A stretch of DNA of 35,446 nt. Origin: Candidatus Poribacteria bacterium. Its GTDB lineage: Bacteria; Poribacteria; WGA-4E; WGA-3G. The stretch is from NCBI GenBank assembly GCA_007571305.1, contig RKRR01000137.1, positions 1 through 35,446 on the forward strand, written 5' to 3'. The position numbers and the translations under genes were made by a program. The notes below the pieces were generated by a model that saw nothing but the letters and a program-made list of their open reading frames with translations, was not told where the DNA came from and made no database searches. Below, piece after piece: positions 1-7,420 of the stretch; the stretch's first letter is position 1, and every line of letters starts with the position of its first letter.

Positions 1-377
1 GGGAAATAATCATCAACTAAATTATGTGTTAGTTGACGATGTTCTTTTGTTCCCGTGTTCATGACGTAAATCTCCGAATTCCCATCTACGTCGTAGGTAT
101 ACGCTAAGAAGCGACCATCAGGCGACCACGTTGGAGCAAACTCTCGTGCCGGATCAGTTGTGAGTCTATCAAGATTTCTACTCTCCGTGTTTAGGATATA
201 GATATCAGTATTCCCCATTCGAGTGGAAGAAAATGCCACATTTTGAAACTCAGAGGCTTGTGTCCAAGTATTTATAAAGAATAGACCATAGCCAGACATC
301 AGCACAATCACAAGCATTGTACAGGCGAGATTCCCTTTCATCAAAATGGGAAGAGTGTCAATCGTTGGAAACTTCAT
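1..377 (-). CDS. TolB/WD40-like beta-propeller protein, N-terminal part (runs off the window)
   Basis: The minus strand reads open from an ATG at 375-377 to the window edge, about 125 residues. An N-terminal hydrophobic stretch (around residues 17-35) looks like a signal peptide or membrane anchor. It is followed by PD40-type propeller blades with the typical pieces FSSTRMGNTDIYIL, FAPTWSPDGRFLAYT and GNSEIYVMN. Such periplasmic or surface propellers resemble TolB but have no fixed function. The IS630 copy begins only about 14 bases upstream of the start codon, so the native promoter is probably displaced. The propeller at 15116-16153 belongs to the same domain family. Domain assignment is confident; the role is not known. 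Confidence 0.8.
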   Translation of the reverse strand, partial: MKFPTIDTLPILMKGNLACTMLVIVLMSGYGLFFINTWTQASEFQNVAFSSTRMGNTDIYILNTESRNLDRLTTDPAREFAPTWSPDGRFLAYTYDVDGNSEIYVMNTGTKEHRQLTHNLVDDYF

Positions 378-405
378 AATAGGGCCCTTATAGTAAAGTC
401 AATAA

Positions 406-1243
406 TTAGTGATACATTTTTATGATTTGCTCAATCGGTATTTCTGGGTGATACTGATAGCGACGCTTAATGTTGGCGAAGTCCTTCTCAATCGGGTTCA
501 ACTCCGGAGAATATGGCGGTAAAAATAACACACTCGCCCGGTTTCAGCAATCAATCGGGCGGTCTCTTTGCCTTTGTGGAAAGACGCATTCTCCATAATC
601 ACGATGTGCTTCTTATCAAGCAAAGGACAGAGGGGATGTTCTAACCACGCATTGAAAGTGAGGGCATCAGAAGCTCCTTGAAAAAGCACGGGAGCCGTAA
701 AAGTCTCTCCAATGCGTGCCGCAATCAGAGAGAGAGACGCATACCGATGCGACCCTGATATTTTATCGCGGATACAAACTCCCCTGGGGGCGTAAGCATA
801 CCGCCGTAAGTGTGAAGTCGGAAAACCGCTTTCATCCACAGAAACGGGTGTTTTCCTTGCATCCTGAACTTCGTCGGACAGAGCCTCGAGATACTTTTGA
901 CGCTGGAGCGGACACTGTTCTTTATACGTTAGCGTCTTTTTTTTCGCGTGATGTTGAGTTTTCTCAAGGCATACAAGATACAGTTCTTTGAAACCCCGAA
1001 GTGTGCCGCACGTTCAACTTGCGTCTGGTCTGGAAAATCAGCGACCTGTTGCCGAAGGGCTTGGTAGTCAAGCCGATGCGGCCCCCGGGGCCCCGGCTTC
1101 TCACACCGCAAGGGGTCTTTGGCGGCTAACCAGTTATAGATACACGTCCGCGAGACGTTATAGAGGCGGGCGGCTTCTGTTTTACTCCCGCCCGTGTTCA
1201 GAAAATCCAGCACACGTTTGCGTAAATCTATAGAATAACTCAT
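406..1243 (-). pseudogene. IS630-family transposase (HTH + DDE), frameshifted
   Basis: The first frame (929-1243) starts at MSYSIDLRKRVL and encodes the N-terminal helix-turn-helix (GSKTEAARLYNVSRTCIYNWL). The second frame (498 to about 945) encodes the catalytic core, with VDESGF (first Asp) and IMENASFHK. The third frame (406 to about 525) gives LPPYSPELNPIEKDF, which carries the final Glu. The first join lies on a run of eight A (937-944 on the plus strand) and fits a -1 shift, possibly programmed as in other IS elements. The second join, near 521-526, has no such excuse and looks like a mutation. The usual second catalytic Asp (DNASFHK) is Glu here. The transposase is probably inactive. 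Confidence 0.85.
937..944 (-). other. A8 slippery run, candidate programmed -1 frameshift site
   Basis: On the coding strand CGA-AAA-AAA-AGA-CGC-TAA ends the first transposase frame. Slipping back by one base on the A8 run joins it to the frame that continues through TYKEQCPLQRQKYLEAL into the DDE domain. Runs of this kind drive programmed frameshifting in many insertion sequences. A simple indel cannot be excluded. Confidence 0.5.
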
Positions 1244-1327
1244 AAGGCTTAGAGTCTCACATAAATCCAACAATCTGTCAACTTATTTTTTGACTTTACT
1301 ATATATCGCTATTTTTGGCAAGGAAAA

Positions 1328-1438
1328 AATAGAATTGGCTCATGTAAAGACTGTGTTCTAATGAAGATGTCAAACCCGCGTGGTGACTGCTTTCACTCGA
1401 AACAAGCGCACATACTTTTTACATGAGCGAATAGAATT
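1328..1438. mobile_element. 93-bp MITE-like element with 9-bp target duplication
   Basis: AATAGAATT occurs as a direct repeat at 1328-1336 and 1430-1438. Between them, 1337-1429 has terminal inverted repeats: GGCTCATGTAAA at the left, and at the right TTTACATGAGCG, which is its reverse complement except for the outermost base. The interior has no open frame. This is the structure of a small non-autonomous transposon. The right duplication abuts the stop codon of the following gene (1440-1442). The parent element is not in the window. Confidence 0.7.
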
Positions 1439-1439
1439 T

Positions 1440-3122
1440 TTATTCTGAAACAATTTCTTTCCCCTCTACTGCGATAAACCGCTGATTTACCGCAAGATTG
1501 GTTGCAGTATCAACAATCCCGCTGGACCAACGGATTTCCAACAAATCGATGCTTTCAGCATCTTTCAGTCCGAAATGGACCCGCAGGGCACTGAATGCAA
1601 GATAACTTCCACTACTCTTCACATCTGCATACTGCGTGAGTTCACCAGCAATAACTTTGATACGGGCACCGATACCGGAACGGTTGCTTTTCGTGCCGAC
1701 CGTTTGTACCTGTATCCAGTTGTTTCGATTTCCACCATCGTTTGTCAGGAGATCGACGGTTTGATTCCAGTTCATGACGAGGATATCAATGTCGCCGTCG
1801 TTGTCATAATCACCAAAAGCGGCGGCGCGGCTCGTCTTACGCAGTGCGAAACCTTCTCCCATCTGTGCTGTGACATCCTCAAATTTTCCACTGCCTAAAT
1901 TCCGAAAAAGTAGGTTTTGTTGTGGTGTCGTCGTAGACCGATCGACCTCGGAGATGTTATCCATCGTATGACCGTTTGCAACGAATATATCTTTGTAACC
2001 GTCGTTATCGTAATCTAAAAAACCGATACCCCAACCCAGGTAACGATGCGTGTGCTCAGCGACTCCAGCGGGAATTGTGGTATCAATGAAAAAATTGTCG
2101 CCTTCATTGTGATAGAGGGTATTCGTCTCGTTCTGGAAATTACTGACCGTGAGATCCAGCTTGCCATCATTGTCATAGTCTGCGAAGGCGACTCCCATTC
2201 CCGCTTCCGCTTTTCCCATATCGCTACAGCTAACACCAGCGAGAAGCCCTATCTCTTCAAAAGTGCCGTTCCCTTGATTTTCAAAGAGGAAGTTGAAATC
2301 CTGATCGTTGGCGACGTAGATATCAGCATCTCCATCGCTATCAATGTCTCCAATCGCAACGCCAAGACCGTGCGCAGCAGGTATGCTTAACAAACCGCTC
2401 TGTTGGGTTAAATCTGTAAAAGAACTATCCCCATTGTTGTGATAAAACAGATCTGGTTGAGGGGGATAAGAACTCGGACCACAATAAACAGCAATATCGT
2501 GTCGATAGCACGGTTTATCGGAGTCAGGAGTGTATTCCGCATAATTGCTCACATAGAGTTCAAGAAACCCGTCATTGTCAAAGTCAGCAAAAGCGCAACT
2601 CGTTCCCCAACCAGTATCCGCAACCTGTGCAGACGCTGCAATATCAGTGAAAGTGCCGTTCCCATTATTACGATAAAGGGCGTTGCTGCCAAAGTTAGTT
2701 AGATAGAGGTCTACGTCACCATCGTTGTCGTAATCACCGGTCGTTGCACCGACACCGTAGCGGGTATCGCCTACACCCGCGACACGGGTGACATCCGTAA
2801 AAGAGCCATCGCCATTGTTATGATAGAGGACATTTGTAGGCATCGAGATATCCGACTTTTTCCCTTGTGGACAGGCATTAAGGAGATAGATGTCCAGATA
2901 TCCATCGTTATTGTAATCGAAGAAGCCGCCGCCTGATCCGTATTGCTCATTAAAGAGACGTTTACCGCTTTCACCGTCGGTATGCTTGAATTGGATTCCA
3001 GATTCCTCAGCCATATCAATAAAAATGATGGCATCTGCCATAGATGAAATAAGAAATACACATATCAGCAAAGGAAAAAGGATTTTTAATTTTTCCTTTC
3101 GGATGAATAACGCTGGTTTCAT
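1440..3122 (-). CDS. Exported CRTAC1-like protein with FG-GAP/VCBS repeats and C-terminal ASPIC/UnbV domain
   Basis: 560 residues. An N-terminal signal peptide (hydrophobic about residues 13-32) is followed by six or more FG-GAP/VCBS blades with the Ca-binding pattern DYDNDGDVDLYLTN, for example GGFFDYNNDGYLDIYLLN, CAFADFDNDGFLELYVSN and FGDYDNDGDIDILVMN. Together they predict a beta-propeller. Residues from about 465 onward (NNWIQVQTVGTKSNRSGIGARI...LRVHFGLKD...IRWSSG) match the ASPIC/UnbV domain. Proteins of this type act outside the cytoplasm, with unknown ligands. It lies in line with the TPR gene upstream, and the two share their first 13 residues (MKP-x-LFI-x-K-x-KLK). There is no strong Shine-Dalgarno; AAGG lies about 15 bases before the ATG. 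Confidence 0.9.
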   Translation of the reverse strand: MKPALFIRKEKLKILFPLLICVFLISSMADAIIFIDMAEESGIQFKHTDGESGKRLFNEQYGSGGGFFDYNNDGYLDIYLLNACPQGKKSDISMPTNVLYHNNGDGSFTDVTRVAGVGDTRYGVGATTGDYDNDGDVDLYLTNFGSNALYRNNGNGTFTDIAASAQVADTGWGTSCAFADFDNDGFLELYVSNYAEYTPDSDKPCYRHDIAVYCGPSSYPPQPDLFYHNNGDSSFTDLTQQSGLLSIPAAHGLGVAIGDIDSDGDADIYVANDQDFNFLFENQGNGTFEEIGLLAGVSCSDMGKAEAGMGVAFADYDNDGKLDLTVSNFQNETNTLYHNEGDNFFIDTTIPAGVAEHTHRYLGWGIGFLDYDNDGYKDIFVANGHTMDNISEVDRSTTTPQQNLLFRNLGSGKFEDVTAQMGEGFALRKTSRAAAFGDYDNDGDIDILVMNWNQTVDLLTNDGGNRNNWIQVQTVGTKSNRSGIGARIKVIAGELTQYADVKSSGSYLAFSALRVHFGLKDAESIDLLEIRWSSGIVDTATNLAVNQRFIAVEGKEIVSE

Positions 3123-3382
3123 TTTTTAGTTATACCTTGCGGTTAAAAGACGTATACTGAGGTTTCAATGTTTTCGTTTCGGGAGTCGAGGAACACCTAA
3201 GCAAAACTCTCCACCACGTTACGGGCTTCGTTTTGGGGTTAGAGTTGAAGAAATTGAAGAAACACTGAATTTAGTCTGGGGATAGACCAAATTTATTCCT
3301 TGGATTACATTGCAAAAATCTGGCACCATTGTTGCAGGCTCACGGTTTAGCCTCTCAAGGAACTGAGCATAAGCGGAGCGGT

Positions 3383-3400
3383 ATTATAGTAGATTCCGTA
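3383..3400 (+). repeat. 18-bp dispersed motif, copy 1
   Basis: ATTATAGTAGATTCCGTA is present here and, exactly inverted, at 21769-21786, in both cases in an intergenic region downstream of a minus-strand gene. The function is unknown. Confidence 0.5.
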
Positions 3401-3453
3401 ATTACTTGGACACTTGTAGTGGCGTGTGGCCTCTGAAGTTATCTGTTCTGATG

Positions 3454-3480
3454 GCACAGCCTAACAGGCTATGCTACAAG
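3454..3480 (-). repeat. Dispersed palindromic repeat (GTAGCATARCCTGTTAGGYTGTGC family), copy 1
   Basis: Read on the minus strand this is CTTGTAGCATAGCCTGTTAG followed by GCTGTGC. The core AGCCTGTTAGGCT is a short-loop palindrome. Related copies lie at 10949-10975 and 17749-17773, with compensating changes in the two arms. That argues for a conserved hairpin rather than a conserved primary sequence. Confidence 0.6.
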
Positions 3481-3513
3481 TGGAAATTTATTGTTCCACT
3501 ATAATCCCATAAA

Positions 3514-5106
3514 TTAAAAATGCTTTTGAGCTGTCTCCATCACTTGCTGAATCTTATTTAGACGTTCCTTGTAAGTGGTATTATTCGGTTCTAAGCGAAT
3601 TGCGCGTGAGATAGCTTGTTTCGCCTCAGGATACGCACCGTAGCGATAATATGCATAGGCGAGTGTATCCAAGCGAGCGGCATTCACGTCTAACGCAACC
3701 GCACGTTCTGCCAATTCAACGGCGCGCTTCAACTGTTTCCCTTGCGATGCATAGATCCATGCGAGGTTGTTATGTGCATCTGCGGAGTTTTCATCCACAG
3801 CAATTGCCTGCGTAAAAACTCGAATAGCGTCTGGGACCTGTTGCTGTTTGAGATACAGTGCCCCCTGTCGTACCCACGCCTTTACCTCATTGGGGTGAAT
3901 GGATGTCAATTGTTGGTGAACAGCAATTGCGTCGGCAAATAATTGCTGTTGTGCGTAAACTTCTGCGAGTCCATAGTAGGCAGGGATTAAATTTTTATCT
4001 CGCTGGATCGCATCTTGGAGATAAGTCTGTGCTTCAGTGAACTTGCGTTGGTGAGCGTGCAGCCAACCGAGGTGAAGATACGCTTCTGCATCGGTGTTAT
4101 CAAGTTGAATAAGGTGTTGAAAAGCTGATATTGCCTCTGCTAACTGCCCTGTTTGCATGTAAAGCCCACCCAAATTGTGATAGAGCGGAGGTGTGTTCGG
4201 ATGCAACGCCGTGGCGATTTGATAGACGCGAATCGCGTCCTTAGGATTGCCCATTTCAATGTGTGCCTCTGCCAACTTAATGCGTGGCTCCAAGGCAGTG
4301 GGTTGCTCCAATAAGAGTCTACGATATCGATTCGTCTGATCGTTATAGGTTTTCACCCGTTGGAAGGATGACAGTAGATTTTTCGCTTCCCCAAAATTCT
4401 GTTTTGCAACATCACCATCCGAACGCTGTCCGAGACACCGATAAATGAGTCCGAGGTTGTAATGGGTTTCAGTGTGATATGGCGCGATCGTGAGAGATTT
4501 CTGGTAATGCTGAGCGGCTTCTTCTAATCTGCCCTGTAGGAACGCGATCTTACCCAATCCCTGATAAACCGGCGCAAGATTTGCATCTAGGGCAAGTGCT
4601 TGCTGATACACCCGTTTCGCTAACGCCAGTTTTCCTCTTTGTACGTATGTATCCGCAAGCCGAAAAAAGGATTCCGCATTTCTGGGAAGTAGGTTAGTTG
4701 CGTGTTGCCCGTGATTTTCAGCGTCTGCAAACCTTCCCTGTGAATGGTAAAGTCGAGCCAGACAAAGATGCGCAACACCGTGAGTCCGTGGTGATGCCGG
4801 TAGTTCCAGCGCATAAAGATATGCCTCCAATGCGTCATCTGTTTTTTCCTTGAGCCTGTAAGCAGCACCGAGTTCGCAGTATGCCTCGGGGTTTTGTGGG
4901 TTTAGTTGCAGTACCTGTTGAAAGGCATCGATTGCCTCGTCATACAGCCCTAACTGGATTGCGCGCATCCCGCGCGTGTAGTATTCAGCCGCTTGATTGG
5001 TTTGCTGTGCAGAAACCAGTGGAACGGCGAGGCAGAAAGCGAACAGACTCCTTGCAAACCAACCTTCTTTTAATTTTACCTTGGGGATGAATAATCTGGG
5101 TTTCAT
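3514..5106 (-). CDS. Exported tetratricopeptide-repeat protein
   Basis: 530 residues. The N-terminus has a basic segment and then a signal peptide (hydrophobic about 18-33, likely cut after LVSA). The rest is almost entirely TPR units of 34 residues, about 12 in number, with the expected A/G/Y/F pattern (YYTRGMRAIQLGLYDEAIDA, AYCELGAAYRLKEKTDDALE, LYHNLGGLYMQTGQLAEAIS, AHNNLAWIYASQGKQLKRAV). TPR arrays are protein-binding scaffolds; here the location is probably periplasmic. The gene lies between nagA-like and the ASPIC protein in the same direction. TPR and ASPIC proteins are often neighbours or fused in other bacteria, which suggests a joint role. The first 13 codons closely match those of the ASPIC gene. 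Confidence 0.9.
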   Translation of the reverse strand: MKPRLFIPKVKLKEGWFARSLFAFCLAVPLVSAQQTNQAAEYYTRGMRAIQLGLYDEAIDAFQQVLQLNPQNPEAYCELGAAYRLKEKTDDALEAYLYALELPASPRTHGVAHLCLARLYHSQGRFADAENHGQHATNLLPRNAESFFRLADTYVQRGKLALAKRVYQQALALDANLAPVYQGLGKIAFLQGRLEEAAQHYQKSLTIAPYHTETHYNLGLIYRCLGQRSDGDVAKQNFGEAKNLLSSFQRVKTYNDQTNRYRRLLLEQPTALEPRIKLAEAHIEMGNPKDAIRVYQIATALHPNTPPLYHNLGGLYMQTGQLAEAISAFQHLIQLDNTDAEAYLHLGWLHAHQRKFTEAQTYLQDAIQRDKNLIPAYYGLAEVYAQQQLFADAIAVHQQLTSIHPNEVKAWVRQGALYLKQQQVPDAIRVFTQAIAVDENSADAHNNLAWIYASQGKQLKRAVELAERAVALDVNAARLDTLAYAYYRYGAYPEAKQAISRAIRLEPNNTTYKERLNKIQQVMETAQKHF

Positions 5107-5144
5107 CTTTGACGGACCTTCTCACGAGTCGCCCTCGGCTCCGC

Positions 5145-6392
5145 TTACGGGTTTGGTTTTCGTGTTAATTTTTCTTCCGTAGATCGAGTCTCCGAGTGGT
5201 AGACTAATTCGCCACCAATAATTGTTGCCAGCAGATTGATTTCACATTGCGCAGGGTCCCATTCAAAGAGAATCAGGTTCGCCTGCTTTTCTATATGTGC
5301 TTCTGCGTTAAGGAGACGCATCGGTTGTAGTGTAGCGAGTGAAACAGCTTCCTCAAGGGAGATACCTGCAAACCGGACAATGTTCTCGATACCCCGCGCT
5401 AATTCAATAGCAGAACCGGCGAGATACTCTGTCCCGACCAATCGGACACACCGTTCTGGAGTCAACTCCACCGATTTTCCTGCGAACTGGTAGATACCGG
5501 GCTTCATTCCAGCCAGAGCGACAGCATCACTAACGAGGACGCACCTGTCAAGTGTTTTAGCACGGACCATTGACTTGGCAACTGCAGGTGGTAAGTGATG
5601 TCCATCAACGATGAGACTTGCCCAGAGTTCATCGGCACCGAGTTGTTCCCAAATATAATTCGGATGTCGCTTGATTAAGGCGTGCGCCCCATTGCCGAGG
5701 TGTGTGGAAAGTCTCGCGCCAGCGTCGATTGCTGCTTGAATATCGTCCGCCGAAGCATCCGTATGTCCCAATGCGACAACGATGCCATTCGCAACCAGTT
5801 TTTCAATAAACGGGATGGCACCTTTTTTCTCAGGGGCGAGCGTTACGATGGTGATTTGTCCTTCGGCAATGTCCTGCCATCGCTGAAATTCATCCCAATC
5901 AGGTTCTCTAACATGCTCCAACGGATGCGCGCCACGCGGTCCATCCTCGGCAGAGATATAGGGTCCTTCAAGATGAATTCCAACTATCGAGTGGGCAACA
6001 AGTGAATCCGTTTTACACGCTTCCACAATGGTACGAAGGGTGTTGCTAATTCTCTCGAAAGAGCCTGTCACAACCGTTGGACATAAGAAACCAGTGCCGA
6101 CTTGCCAGAGTGCGCGGGCCATCGCAGAGACATCTTCCGAAGTAACAGTAGCAGCGTTGAAGTCGAATCCAGCGAAACCGTTCACCTGGATGTCTATCAA
6201 CGCGGGTGCGATCCATACATTGCTATTAGCGGAACCTACCTCGTGGATTGTTTGAACACACCCCTTAGCAAGGACGACTTCAGTAGGGATGTTATTGAAA
6301 AGTGTCTGTCCGCTATACACATACCGCCCTTCTGGAGTTAAATCGATGATGCTTTCCGGGTTGTTTTCTCGCGCGGCACGACTCTTGGTCAT
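5145..6392 (-). CDS. nagA: N-acetylglucosamine-6-phosphate deacetylase-like amidohydrolase
   Basis: About 415 residues, the usual length for NagA, which removes acetate from GlcNAc-6-phosphate in amino-sugar breakdown. The visible signature is PALIDIQVNGFAG (the NagA form lacking the HxH metal pair), HLEGPY near 141 with the metal-binding Glu, GHTDAS near 210, STHLGNGAH near 230 with metal and substrate histidines, DGHH near 264 and the catalytic Asp in VSDAVALAG near 290. The ATG at 6390-6392 follows AGAGG by eight bases, and a good promoter lies upstream. The TPR gene starts 38 bp after its stop, so the two may be cotranscribed. Related deacetylases with other substrates cannot be excluded. 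Confidence 0.85.
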   Translation of the reverse strand: MTKSRAARENNPESIIDLTPEGRYVYSGQTLFNNIPTEVVLAKGCVQTIHEVGSANSNVWIAPALIDIQVNGFAGFDFNAATVTSEDVSAMARALWQVGTGFLCPTVVTGSFERISNTLRTIVEACKTDSLVAHSIVGIHLEGPYISAEDGPRGAHPLEHVREPDWDEFQRWQDIAEGQITIVTLAPEKKGAIPFIEKLVANGIVVALGHTDASADDIQAAIDAGARLSTHLGNGAHALIKRHPNYIWEQLGADELWASLIVDGHHLPPAVAKSMVRAKTLDRCVLVSDAVALAGMKPGIYQFAGKSVELTPERCVRLVGTEYLAGSAIELARGIENIVRFAGISLEEAVSLATLQPMRLLNAEAHIEKQANLILFEWDPAQCEINLLATIIGGELVYHSETRSTEEKLTRKPNP

Positions 6393-6427
6393 CAATAATA
6401 CCTCTGCAATGTTCTAGTACTATTTTT

Positions 6428-6456
6428 ATTATACCTGAAAATCCATTTGTTGTGAA
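6428..6456 (-). promoter_or_regulatory. Sigma70-type promoter for the nagA-like gene
   Basis: On the minus strand TTCACA (6451-6456), a 17-base spacer and a perfect TATAAT (6428-6433) lie 35 bases upstream of the ATG. No operator is obvious. Confidence 0.6.
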
Positions 6457-6501
6457 GAAAAAGGGTTGCATTCATTAGAGAAATTCAGTTAAAGTATATC
6501 T

Positions 6502-7008
6502 AACGTGAGTTTGAAAAAAGTTATTCGTTTCCCTGCCTTGGTAAGTCGTGAGTTTGCTGAAGTTCATGAAAGTTCAGCGAGGGTTTGGTCTCGGACAGTT
6601 GGTAAGCAATCAAACCAGAGAACACATTCACTTGGAAGTTTTCATAACTTCTATGGCGGGTGTGTTCCACCTGTGTCTGGGTTTTGAGCTCCCGGATCAC
6701 CGATTCAACGAAGCATCCGTTTTTTCAGCAACACCGCATCGGACACGGATACCTCACAGGGGGTCCATGCTCTTGCGAACTTTGTAGACGTGCCCCCTTG
6801 CTTGTGGAGTTTCTCCCGTAAGGCTTCAGAGATATAGCCCTTGTCTCCGTAGAGACTGCCATGCAGGGATCCATCGCCCATCGCCCAAAGCGGCGTGCGG
6901 TCATCTATATTCCCGGGGGTCAGGGCAACGTCTAAAAGGTCACCCGTGTCGTTGATAATCAGGTGAAGTTTGAACCCATAGAACCCCGCCAGAGAGGTTT
7001 TAGACGGT
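6502..7008 (-). pseudogene. IS982-family transposase, 5'-truncated and frameshifted
   Basis: Reading the minus strand from about 7008, one frame gives GFYGFKLHLIINDTGDLLDV and then TPGNIDDRTPLW and GDKGYISEALREKL, the DDE core of IS982 transposases. The frame then shifts at least twice and ends with VIRELKTQTQVEHTRHRS, NVFSGLIAYQL and ETKPSLNFHELQQ, stopping at 6521-6523. The N-terminal third is missing. The terminal sequence AACGTGAGTTTGAAAAAAG (6503-6521) matches the end of the second copy at 35351. The fragment is dead. Confidence 0.85.
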
Positions 7009-7195
7009 TAACCTGCTCGATGCTATTATCAACGCCTTAGTCGGTAGTGCCTCAATCTATTGCCGCGCAGTAACTGTCCTGAAGTAACCTATCGCTGGTT
7101 TAAACAATCCACGGGCAAAACTGATGTCTCTTTCATTTCAGACACTGACTTTGCCCTTTTTCAATAAGTTTTGACAATCAAAATGGAAATCCCAA
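7009..7195. other. Gap between the IS982 fragment and the HicB-like gene
   Basis: No complete gene. A plus-strand frame ends with SNCPEVTYRWFKQSTGKTDV and ISDTDFALFQ before a TAA near 7164. It looks protein-like but has no start and I do not recognise it. It may be the remnant of a gene cut by the IS982 element. Confidence 0.3.
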
Positions 7196-7420
7196 ATGCA
7201 ATCGTTCAAGATTATCGTCGAGAGGCACAAGGAAGGTTATGTTGTCTATTCGTTTGATCTGAAATGTGTGGTCGTGGGGGAAGGGAATACCTACGAGGAT
7301 GCTGTCGCTGACGCGATCTCTGCGATCAATTTCACAGTGAAACATTTGAAGCGAAAGCATACGAGCAAACATGAATTTTACGGCACTAACTGCACCTTAA
7401 TCGAATCTGCCCCTTTCTGA
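7196..7420 (+). CDS. HicB-like small protein (orphan antitoxin-type fold)
   Basis: 74 residues. FKIIVERHKEGYVVYSFDL, then GEGNTYEDAVADAISAINF, fits the HicB-like antitoxin/partial RNase-H fold (xVxxExDxxGYVAxxPxLxG...GxTxEEAxxNxxEAI). HicB proteins pair with the HicA mRNA interferase, but no hicA is visible on either side. The C-terminal 14 residues overlap the 3' end of the convergent dehydrogenase gene, so this end may be a read-through after truncation. GGAA lies seven bases before the ATG. The family match is short; I rate it as a probable orphan or remnant. Confidence 0.5.
   Translation: MQSFKIIVERHKEGYVVYSFDLKCVVVGEGNTYEDAVADAISAINFTVKHLKRKHTSKHEFYGTNCTLIESAPF

Larger units (their letters stand above)
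391..1301 (-). mobile_element. IS630-family insertion sequence, decayed
   Basis: The ends are inverted copies of TATAGTAAAGTCAA, at 389-402 and, in reverse complement, at about 1290-1303. Both lie next to TA dinucleotides, as expected for IS630/Tc1-type elements that duplicate TA. The roughly 0.9-kb interior carries one transposase on the minus strand split over three reading frames. The element sits directly upstream of the propeller gene that leaves the window on the left. Confidence 0.85.
3123..3513. other. Intergenic region with a possible gene remnant and dispersed repeats
   Basis: No intact gene is visible. On the plus strand a protein-like frame of about 45 codons ends at a TAG near 3286 (RYGLRFGVRVEEIEETLNLV, then WG and stop), with no start codon in good context; it may be the tail of a lost gene that I cannot identify. 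The right half carries the 18-bp motif at 3383-3400 that recurs inverted at 21769-21786, and the palindromic repeat at 3454-3480. Confidence 0.4.
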
